This document shows positions 1 to 7,812 of a DNA stretch of 64,000 nt, in pieces. Origin of the DNA: Fasciola hepatica (lineage: Eukaryota; Platyhelminthes; Trematoda; Plagiorchiida; Fasciolidae); assembly GCA_948099385.1 (NCBI GenBank), contig CANUEZ040000159.1, forward strand, positions 7,086,501 through 7,150,500, read 5' to 3'. A program made the position numbers and the translations under genes. A model generated the notes under the pieces. It was not told where the DNA came from, made no database searches, and worked only from the letters and a program-made list of their open reading frames with translations. Within the stretch, counting starts at the first letter, position 1; every line of letters begins with the position of its first letter.

Positions 1-75
1 GTTCGAAGCCAGTGACGGAAGGGTGCTATATCATGTAGTGTAGATGTTCAACAAACCGTTGAGAGCCAGCCCGGA

Positions 76-86
76 TAGCCTTGTGG
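76..86 (+). promoter_or_regulatory. Pol III A box (unit 1; repeated in every unit)
   Basis: TAGCCTTGTGG matches the tRNA-gene A-box consensus TRGYNNARNNG at all fixed positions except one (T where A14 is expected). It begins at the position equivalent to tRNA U8. It is nearly invariant through the array; scattered changes include GATAGACTTG (units 5211, 5611, 7211) and GTGGATAAGG just downstream in units around 18.8-34 kb. Together with the B box it would direct initiation about 10-20 bp upstream. Confidence 0.75.
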
Positions 87-118
87 TTAAGGTGTTTGAT
101 TCACAATCGTTCACCCCG

Positions 119-129
119 GGTTCGAGTCC
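119..129 (+). promoter_or_regulatory. Pol III B box (unit 1; repeated in every unit)
   Basis: GGTTCGAGTCC is a perfect match to the B-box consensus GGTTCGANTCC, 32 bp after the A box, a normal spacing for TFIIIC. Most 400-bp units keep it. Variants that weaken it include GGTTAGAGTCC (near 8930, 14142, 35460), GGTTCGCGTCC (near 8132, 15748), GATTCGAGTCC (several units after 46.2 kb) and TCTTCGAATCC in most 405-bp units after 42.6 kb. Promoter strength should therefore differ between subfamilies. Confidence 0.85.
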
Positions 130-141
130 CCGTGTGTGCTC

Positions 142-202
142 CATGGATGTGCACTGCTGATGATTCCCAACAAGGATGAAACAGCTGTACAGTGCTTCCA
201 TG
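142..202 (+). ncRNA. Type I hammerhead ribozyme (unit 1)
   Basis: A self-cleaving RNA motif. Outer stem I pairs CATGGA (142-147) with TCCATG (197-202). Inner stem I pairs GCACTG (151-156) with CAGTGC (190-195), both perfect. Between them lie internal-loop bases TGT (148-150) and T (196). The core box CTGATGA is 157-163. Stem II is 164-177: three pairs TCC/GGA, CAACAA loop, and a U-U mismatch at the 10.1-11.1 position where functional hammerheads normally have G-C. The core GAA is 178-180. Stem III is ACAGCTGT (181-188), so A15.1-U16.1 is present but the helix has only three pairs and a 2-nt loop. H17 is A (189), an allowed cleavage-site base; cleavage is predicted between 189 and 190. The motif recurs in all 159 complete units. 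Activity is not proven, and the missing 10.1-11.1 pair argues for slow or context-dependent cleavage. Confidence 0.9.
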
Positions 203-203
203 C

Positions 204-207
204 TTTT
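204..207 (+). terminator. Possible Pol III T4 terminator
   Basis: TTTT lies one base after the end of hammerhead stem I, on the strand read from the A/B boxes. A transcript from about position 60 to this point would be roughly 145-150 nt and would contain the tRNA-like head and the complete ribozyme. It recurs in essentially all units, also in the TGCATTTTGATGG variants (for example near 24280, 30300, 62405). Four T residues are a minimal and often leaky terminator in animals, so read-through to multimers is also plausible. Confidence 0.45.
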
Positions 208-400
208 CAATGGTGAGTTGAGCGTTCAAGCTGCATGATGAATCATATCATATACAAACCTAATCTCCTACAACTCCATTGCAAACAGTAACCAAGCTGT
301 GTAGGTTGTTCATAACGGAATGCCTTCGTTGTACTTAGGCCCCTACAGAGAAGTCATCCATCATAGGAGTGGATCGCTGTGTGGGAAGCGGGTTGTTACC
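208..400 (+). repeat. Tail spacer of the monomer, no recognised gene
   Basis: The stretch after the ribozyme holds no ORF, tRNA or promoter that I recognise. Visible structure: a short hairpin ATGAT-GA-ATCAT near 236-247, an inverted repeat CCTACA (267-272) with TGTAGG (300-305), and a subfamily-specific cassette at about 333-366. Changes between copies are mostly recurrent single bases (GCCTTCG/GCGTTCG, CATAACGG/CAAAACGG, GAAGTC/GAATTC), which act as markers for following duplicated blocks. Confidence 0.8.
267..305 (+). other. Inverted repeat CCTACA...TGTAGG in tail spacer
   Basis: CCTACA at 267-272 and TGTAGG at 300-305 are perfect reverse complements around a 27-nt loop. The pair is retained in nearly every unit. 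Variants such as CTTACA (18296, 19901) and CCTTCA (45218, 58855) break one pair without a matching change on the other side, so I see no covariation supporting an RNA function. Confidence 0.4.
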
Positions 401-805
401 GTTCGAAGCCAGTGACGGAAGGGTGCTATATCACGTAGTGTAGATGTTCAACTAACCGTTGAGAGCCAGCCCGGATAGCCTTGTGGTTAAGGTGTTCGAT
501 TCACAATCGTTCAATCCAACCCTTGTTCGAGTCCCCGTGGGTGCTCCATGAATGTGCCCTACTGATGATTCCCAACAAGGATGAAACAGCTGTACAGTGC
601 TTCCATGCTTTTCAATGGTGAGTTGAGCGTTCAAGCTGCATGATGAATCATATCATATACAAATCTAATCTCCTACAACTCAATTGCAAACAGTAACCAA
701 GCTGTGTAGGTTGTTCATAACGGAATGCCTTCGTTGTACTTAGGCCCCTACAGAGAATTCATCCATCATAGGAGTGGATCGCTGTGTGGGAAGCGGGTTG
801 TTACC
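401..805 (+). repeat. Representative 405-bp monomer (unit 2)
   Basis: The same module as the 400-bp unit except that CACCCCGGG before the T-loop is replaced by CAATCCAACCCTTG, 5 bp longer. This lies in the variable region/T-stem of the tRNA-like head; the TTCGAGTCC half of the B box remains. About 45 of 159 units carry this class or a derivative (CAATCAAACCCTT, TTAATCCAACCCTAG, TAAATCGAACCTTTG). The longer class opens small reverse-strand frames that are not genes. This unit's ribozyme (547-607) has an altered inner stem I (GCCCTA instead of GCACTG) and is probably inactive. Confidence 0.95.
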
Positions 806-3800
806 GTTCAAAGCCAGTGACGGAAGGGTGCTATATCATGTAGTGTAGATGTTCAACAAACCGTTGAGAGCCAGCCCGGATAGCCTTGTGGTTAAGTTGT
901 TCGATTCACAATCGTTCACCCCGGGTTCGAGTCCCCGTGGGTGCTCCATGGATGTGCACAGCTGATGATTCCCAACAAGGATGAAACAGCTGTACAGTGC
1001 TTCCATGCTTTTCAATGGTGAGTTGAGCGTTCAAGCTGCATGATGAATCATATCATATACAAATCTAATCTCCTACAACTCAATTGCAAACAGTAACCAA
1101 GCTGTGTAGGTTGTTCATAACGGAATGCCTTCGTTGTACTTAGGCCCCTACAGAGAAGTCATCCATCATAGGAGTGGATCGCTGTGTGGGAAGCGGGTTG
1201 TTACCGTTCGAAGCCAGTGACGGAAGGGTGCTATATCATGTAGTGTAGATGTTCAACAAACCGTTGAGAGCCAGCCCGGATAGCCTTGTGGTTAAGGTGT
1301 TCGATTCACAATCGTTCAACCCGGGTTCGAGTCCCCGTGGTTGCTCCATGGATGTGCACTGCTGATGATTCCCAACAAGGATGAAACAGCTGTACAGTGC
1401 TTCCATGCTTTTCAATGGTGAGTTGAGCGTTCAAGCTGCATGATGAATCATATCATATACAAACCTAATCTCCTACAACTCCATTGCAAACAGTAACCAA
1501 GCTGTGTAGGTTGTTCATAACGGAATGCGTTCGTTGTACTTAGGCCCCTACAGAGAAGTCATCCATCATAGGAGTGGATCGCTGTGTGGGAAGCGGGTTG
1601 TTACCGTTCGAAGCCAGTGACGGAAGGGTGCTATATCACGTAGTGTAGATGTTCAACTAACCGTTGAGAGCCAGCCCGGATAGCCTTGTGGTTAAGGTGT
1701 TCGATTCACAATCGTTCATCCCGGGTTCGAGTCCCCGTGGGTGCTCCATGGATGTGCACTGCTGATGATTCCCAACAAGGATGAAACAGCTGTACAGTGC
1801 TTCCATGCTTTTCAATGGTGAGTTGAGCGTTCAAGCTGCATGATGAATCATATCATATACAAATCTAATCTCCTACAACTCAATTGCAAACAGTAACCAA
1901 GCTGTGTAGGTTGTTCATAAGGTAATGCGTTCGTTGTACTTAGGCCCCTACAGAGAAGTCATCCATCATAGGAGTGGATCGCTGTGTGGGAAGCGGGTTG
2001 TTACCGTTCGAAGCCAGTGACGGAAGGGTGCTATATCATGTAGTGTAGATGTTCAACAAACCGTTGAGAGCCAGCCCGGATAGCCTTGTGGTTAAGGTGT
2101 TCGATTCACAATCGTTCACCCCGGGTTCGAGTCCCCGTGGGGGCTCCATGGATGTGCACTGCTGATGATTCCCAACAAGGATGAAACAGCTGTACAGTGC
2201 TTCCATGCTTTTCAATGGTGAGTTGAGCGTTCAAGCTGCATGATGAATCATATCATATACAAATCTAATCTCCTACAACTCAATTGCAAACAGTAACCAA
2301 GCTGTGTAGGTTGTTCATAACGGAATGCGTTCGTTGTACTTAGGCCCCTACAGAGAAGTCATCCATCATAGGAGTGGATCGCTGTGTGGGAAGCGGGTTG
2401 TTACCGTTCAAAGCCAGTGACGGAAGGGTGCTATATCACGTAGTGTAGATGTTCAACAATCCGTTGAGAGCCAGCTCGGATAGCCTTGTGGTTAAGGTGT
2501 TCGATTCACAATCGTTCACCCCGGGTTCGAGTCCCCGTGGGGGCTCCATGGACGTGCACTGCTGATGATTCCCAACAAGGATGAAACAGCTGTACAGTGC
2601 TTCCATGCTTTTCAATGGTGAGTTGAGCGTTCAAGCTGCATGATGAATCATATCATATACAAATCTAATCTCCTACAACTCAATTGCAAACAGTAACCAA
2701 GCTGTGTAGGTTGTTCATAACGGAATGCCTTCGTTGTACTTAGGCCCCTACAGAGAAGTCATCCATCATAGGAGTGGATCGCTGTGTGGGAAGCGGGTTG
2801 TTACCGTTCAAAGCCAGTGACGGAAGGGTGCTATATCATGTAGTGTAGATGTTCAACAAACCGTTGAGAGCCAGCCCGGATAGCCTTGTGGTTAAGGTGT
2901 TCGATTCACAATCGTTCACCCCGGGTTCGAGTCCCCGTGGGTGCTCCATGGATGTGCACTGCTGATGATTCCCAACAAGGATGAAACAGCTGTACAGTGC
3001 TTCCATGCTTTTCAATGGTGAGTTGAGCGTTCAAACTGCATGATGAATCATATCATATACAAATCTAATCTCCTACAACTCAATTGCAAACAGTAACCAA
3101 GCTGTGTAGGTTGTTCATAACGGAATGCCTTCGTTGTACTTAGGCCCCTACAGAGAAGTCATCCATCATAGGAGTGGATCGCTGTGTGGGAAGCGGGTTG
3201 TTACCGTTCGAAGCCAGTGACGGAAGGGTGCTATATCATGTAGTGTAGATGTTCAACAAACCGTTGAGAGCCAGCCCGGATAGCCTTGTGGTTAAGGTGT
3301 TCGATTCACAATCGTTCAATCCAACCCATGTTCGAGTCCCCGTGGGTGCTCCATGGATGTGCACTGCTGATGATTCCCAACAAGGATGAAACAGCTGTAC
3401 AGTGCTTCCATGCTTTTCAATGGTGAGTTGAGCGTTCAAGCTGCATGATGAATCATATCATATACAAATCTAATCTCCTACAACTCAATTGCAAACAGTA
3501 ACCAAGCTGTGTAGGTTGTTCATAACGGAATGCCTTCGTTGTACTTAGGCCCCTACAGAGAAGTCATCCATCATAGGAGTGGATCGCTGTGTGGGAAGCG
3601 GGTTGTTACCGTTCGAAGCCAGTGACGGAAGGGTGCTATATCATGTAGTGTAGATGTTCAACAAACCGTTGAGAGCCAGCCCGGATAGCCTTGTGGTTAA
3701 GGTGTTCGATTCACAATCGTTCACCCCGGGTTCGAGTCCCCGTTGGTGCTCCATGGATGTGCACTGCTGATGATTCCCAACAAGGATGAAACAGCTGTAC

Positions 3801-4010
3801 AGTGCTTCCATGCTTTTCAATGGTGAGTTGAGCGTTCAAGCTGCATGATGAATCATATCATATACAAATCTAATCTCCTACAACTCAATTGCAAACAGTA
3901 ACCAAGCTGTGTAGGTTGTTCATAACGGAATGCCTTCGTTGTACTTAGGCCCCTACAGAGAAGTCATCCATCATAGGAGTGGATCGCTGTGTGGGAAGCG
4001 GGTTGTTACC

Positions 4011-5610
4011 GTTCGAAGCCAGTGACGGAAGGGTGCTATATCATGTAGTGTAGATGTTGAACAAACCGTTGAGAGCCAGCCCGGATAGCCTTGTGGTTAA
4101 GGTGTTCGATTCACAAGTGTTCACCCCGTGTTCGAGTCCCCGTGGGTGCTTCATGGATGTGCATTGCTGATGATTCCCAACAAGGATGAAACAGCTGTAC
4201 AGTGCTTCCATGCTTTTCAATGGTGAGTTGAGCGTTCAAGCTGCATGATGAATCATATCATATACAAATCTAATCTCCTACAACTCAATTGCAAACAGTA
4301 ACCAAGCTGTGTAGGTTGTTCATAACGGAATGCGTTCGTTGTACTTAGGCCCCTACAGAGAAGTCATCCATCATAGGAGTGGATCGCTGTGTGGGAAGCG
4401 GGTTGTTACCGTTCGAAGCCAGTGACGGAAGGGTGCTATATCATGTAGTGTAGATGTTCAACAAACCGTTGAGAGCCAGCCCGGATAGCCTTGTGGTTAA
4501 GGTGTTCGATTCACAATCGTTCACCCCGGGTTCGAGTCCCCGTTGGTGCTCCATGGATGTGCATTGCTGATGATTCCCAACAAGGATGAAACAGCTGTAC
4601 AGTGCTTCCATGCTTTTCAATGGTGAGTTGAGCGTTCAAGCTGCATGATGAATCATATCATATACAAATCTAATCTCCTACAACTCAATTGCAAACAGTA
4701 ACCAAGCTGTGTAGGTTGTTCAAAACGGAATGCGTTCGTTGTACTTAGGCCCCTACAGAGAAGTCATCCATCATAGGAGTGGATCGCTGTGTGGGAAGCG
4801 GGTTGTTACCGTTCGAAGCCAGTGACGGAAGGGTGCTATATCATGTAGTGTAGATGTTCAACAAACCGTTGAGAGCCAGCCCGGATAGCCTTGTGGTTAA
4901 GGTGTTTGATTCACAATCGTTCACCCCGGGTTCGAGTCCCCGTGTGTGCTCCATGGATGTGCACTGCTGATGATTCCCAACAAGGATGAAACAGCTGTAC
5001 AGTGCTTCCATGCTTTTCAATGGTGAGTTGAGCGTTCAAGCTGCATGATGAATCATATCATATACAAATCTAATCTCCTACAACTCAATTGCAAACAGTA
5101 ACCAAGCTGTGTAGGTTGTTCATAACGGAATGCGTTCGTTGTACTTAGGCCCCTACAGAGAAGTCATCCATCATAGGAGTGGATCGCTGTGTGGGAAGCG
5201 GGTTGTTACCGTTCGAAGCCAGTGACGGAAGGGTGCTATACCATGTAGTGTAGATGTTCAACAAACCGTTGAGAGCCAGCCCGGATAGACTTGTGGTTAA
5301 GGTGTTCGATTCACAATCGTTCACCCCGGGTTCGAGTCCCCGTGTGTGCTCCATGGATGTGCACTGCTGATGATTCCCAACAAGGATGAAACAGCTGTAC
5401 AGTGCTTCCATGCTTTTCAATGGTGAGTTGAGCGTTCAAGCTGCATGATGAATCATATCATATACAAATCTAATCTCCTACAACTCAATTGCAAACAGTA
5501 ACCAAGCTGTGTAGGTTGTTCATAACGGAATGCCTTCGTTGTACTTAGGCCCCTACAGAGAAGTCATCCATCATAGGAGTGGATCGCTGTGTGGGAAGCG
5601 GGTTGTTACC
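4011..5610 (+). repeat. Duplicated 4-unit segment, copy 1
   Basis: Units 11-14 reappear in the same order 2000 bp downstream at 6011-7610. Diagnostic markers are CACAAGTGTTC with CCCCGTGTTCG in the first unit, GCATTGCTGATGA in the first two, GTGTTTGATTC in the third, and ATACCATGTAG with GATAGACTTG in the fourth. Unit 15 (5611) is a further copy of unit 14, so the repeat period is five units. Confidence 0.85.
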
Positions 5611-6010
5611 GTTCGAAGCCAGTGACGGAAGGGTGCTATACCATGTAGTGTAGATGTTCAACAAACCGTTGAGAGCCAGCCCGGATAGACTTGTGGTTAA
5701 GGTGTTCGATTCACAATCGTTCACCCCGGGTTCGAGTCCCCGTGTGTGCTCCATGGATGTGCACTGCTGATGATTCCCAACAAGGATGAAACAGCTGTAC
5801 AGTGCTTCCATGCTTTTCAATGGTGAGTTGAGCGTTCAAGCTGCATGATGAATCATATCATATACAAATCTAATCTCCTACAACTCAATTGCAAACAGTA
5901 ACCAAGCTGTGTAGGTTGTTCATAACGGAATGCCTTCGTTGTACTTAGGCCCCTACAGAGAAGTCATCCATCATAGGAGTGGATCGCTGTGTGGGAAGCG
6001 GGTTGTTACC

Positions 6011-7610
6011 GTTCGAAGCCAGTGACGGAAGGGTGCTATATCATGTAGTGTAGATGTTGAACAAACCGTTGAGAGCCAGCCCGGATAGCCTTGTGGTTAA
6101 GGTGTTCGATTCACAAGTGTTCACCCCGTGTTCGAGTCCCCGTGGGTGCTTCATGGATGTGCATTGCTGATGATTCCCAACAAGGATGAAACAGCTGTAC
6201 AGTGCTTCCATGCTTTTCAATGGTGAGTTGAGCGTTCAAGCTGCATGATGAATCATATCATATACAAATCTAATCTCCTACAACTCAATTGCAAACAGTA
6301 ACCAAGCTGTGTAGGTTGTTCATAACGGAATGCGTTCGTTGTACTTAGGCCATTACAGAGAAGTCATCCATCATAGGAGTGGATCGCTGTGTGGGAAGCG
6401 AGTTGTTACCGTTCGAAGCCAGTGACGGAAGGGTGCTATATCATGTAGTGTAGATGTTCAACAAACCGTTGAGAGCCAGCCCGGATAGCCTTGTGGTTAA
6501 GGTGTTCGATTCACAATCGTTCACCCCGGGTTCGAGTCCCCGTTGGTGCTCCATGGATGTGCATTGCTGATGATTCCCAACAAGGATGAAACAGCTGTAC
6601 AGTGCTTCCATGCTTTTCAATGGTGAGTTGAGCGTTCAAGCTGCATGATGAATCATATCATATACAAATCTAATCTCCTACAACTCAATTGCAAACAGTA
6701 ACCAAGCTGTGTAGGTTGTTCAAAACGGAATGCGTTCGTTGTACTTAGGCCCCTACAGAGAAGTCATCCATCATAGGAGTGGATCGCTGTGTGGGAAGCG
6801 GGTTGTTACCGTTCGAAGCCAGTGACGGAAGGGTGCTATATCATGTAGTGTAGATGTTCAACAAACCGTTGAGAGCCAGCCCGGATAGCCTTGTGGTTAA
6901 GGTGTTTGATTCACAATCGTTCACCCCGGGTTCGAGTCCCCGTGTGTGCTCCATGGATGTGCACTGCTGATGATTCCCAACAAGGATGAAACAGCTGTAC
7001 AGTGCTTCCATGCTTTTCAATGGTGAGTTGAGCGTTCAAGCTGCATGATGAATCATATCATATACAAATCTAATCTCCTACAACTCAATTGCAAACAGTA
7101 ACCAAGCTGTGTAGGTTATTCATAACGGAATGCGTTCGTTGTACTTAGGCCCCTACAGAGAAGTCATCCATCATAGGAGTGGATCGCTGTGTGGGAAGCG
7201 GGTTGTTACCGTTCGAAGCCAGTGACGGAAGGGTGCTATACCATGTAGTGTAGATGTTCAACAAACCGTTGAGAACCAGCCCGGATAGACTTGTGGTTAA
7301 GGTGTTCGATTCACAATCGTTCACCCCGGGTTCGAGTCCCCGTGTGTGCTCCATGGATGTGCACTGCTGATGATTCCCAACAAGGATGAAACAGCTGTAC
7401 AGTGCTTCCATGCTTTTCAATGGTGAGTTGAGCGTTCAAGCTGCATGATGAATCATATCATATACAAATCTAATCTCCTACAACTCAATTGCAAACAGTA
7501 ATCAAGCTGTGTAGGTTGTTCATAACGGAATGCCTTCGTTGTACTTAGGCCCCTACAGAGAAGTCATCCATCATAGGAGTGGATCGCTGTGTGGGAAGCG
7601 GGTTGTTACC
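6011..7610 (+). repeat. Duplicated 4-unit segment, copy 2
   Basis: Copy of 4011-5610 at an offset of exactly 2000 bp. Only a few private differences are seen, such as GGCCATTACAG near 6349 in place of GGCCCCTACAG and GAGAACCAGC near 7271, pointing to a recent unequal exchange. Confidence 0.85.
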
Positions 7611-7751
7611 GTTCGAAGCCAGTGACGGAAGGGTGCTATATCATGTAGTGTAGATGTTGAACAAACCGTTGAGAGCCAGCCCGGATAGCCTTGTGGTTAA
7701 GGTGTTCGATTCACAATCGTTCTCCCCTGGTTCGAGTCCCCGTGGGTGCTC

Positions 7752-7812
7752 CATGGATGTGCACTGCTGATGATTCCCAACAAGGACGAAACAGCTGTAC
7801 AGTGCTTCCATG
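7752..7812 (+). ncRNA. Hammerhead copy with C at 11.1
   Basis: Unit 20. The stem II closing base on the 3' side is C (7787, AAGGACGAAAC) instead of the usual T, the base found in classical active hammerheads. The 5' partner 10.1 is still T, so the pair is not restored (U-C). It looks like a remnant of the ancestral state or a back mutation. Core boxes, stem I and stem III are otherwise intact. Confidence 0.75.

Larger units (their letters stand above)
69..143 (+). other. tRNA-like head (SINE-type, Val-CAC geometry)
   Basis: The segment fits the tRNA cloverleaf numbering. Acceptor 5' strand is 69-75 (GCCCGGA). The D-stem 78-81/90-93 is fully paired if one G-U is allowed, with GG in the loop. 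Anticodon stem is 3 of 5 pairs (97-99/107-109 in most copies) with 7-nt loop 100-106 reading TTCACAA, which puts U at 33 and CAC at 34-36. T-stem 116-120/128-132 has 4 of 5 pairs with loop TTCGAGT. Acceptor pairing is partial (5 of 7 in copies with GTGGGGGCT). CCA directly follows the discriminator at 141-143 and overlaps the ribozyme. Resemblance to tRNA-Val is by eye. Broken stems and a variable anticodon between copies say it is not a translating tRNA; it is the promoter head of a tRNA-derived element. The same head is present in all 160 units. Confidence 0.82.
1..400 (+). repeat. Representative 400-bp monomer (unit 1)
   Basis: Layout within the unit: 1-68 leader spacer, 69-143 tRNA-like head with Pol III boxes, 142-202 hammerhead ribozyme, 204-207 TTTT, 208-400 tail spacer. 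In any 400-bp unit with start S, the ribozyme spans S+141 to S+201, the predicted cleavage lies between S+188 and S+189, the A box is S+75 to S+85 and the B box S+118 to S+128. In 405-bp units everything after the anticodon arm shifts by +5 (in 404-bp units that lost a head base, such as 26091, by +4). No open reading frame of gene-like character runs through the unit. The choice of unit start is arbitrary; transcription, if it occurs, probably begins near position 55-66. Confidence 0.97.

Noticed and set aside
1..10. Second B-box-like sequence GTTCGAAGCC at the unit start
   Set aside because: It has two mismatches to GGTTCGANTCC, commonly changes to GTTCAAAGCC, and I see no A box at the proper distance upstream.
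69..143. Functional tRNA-Val gene
   Set aside because: Acceptor, anticodon and T stems all have mismatches and the anticodon varies between copies; a tRNA-derived promoter head explains it better.
236..247. ATGATGAATCAT palindrome as a protein binding site
   Set aside because: A 5-bp AT-rich hairpin is easily expected by chance and nothing nearby supports a regulator.
340..348. Telomere-like hexamer TTAGGC
   Set aside because: It occurs once per 400-bp unit (CTTAGGCCCC), not in tandem.
452..634. Short reverse-strand open frames of 60-67 codons in the 405-bp units (also near 3236, 9241, 14451, 18861, 20066, 24101, 30123, 40165)
   Set aside because: They exist only because the 5-bp-longer head changes frame, start at TTG rather than ATG where checked, run antisense through the ribozyme and tRNA-like head, and have no ribosome-binding or domain signal.
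5145..5420. Frames of 79-91 codons (5145, 5545, 7145, 22821, 24841, 32473, 33688, 43619, 48834, 51244)
   Set aside because: They cross unit boundaries of the satellite, depend on single-base variants that remove a stop, and translate the same non-coding repeat.
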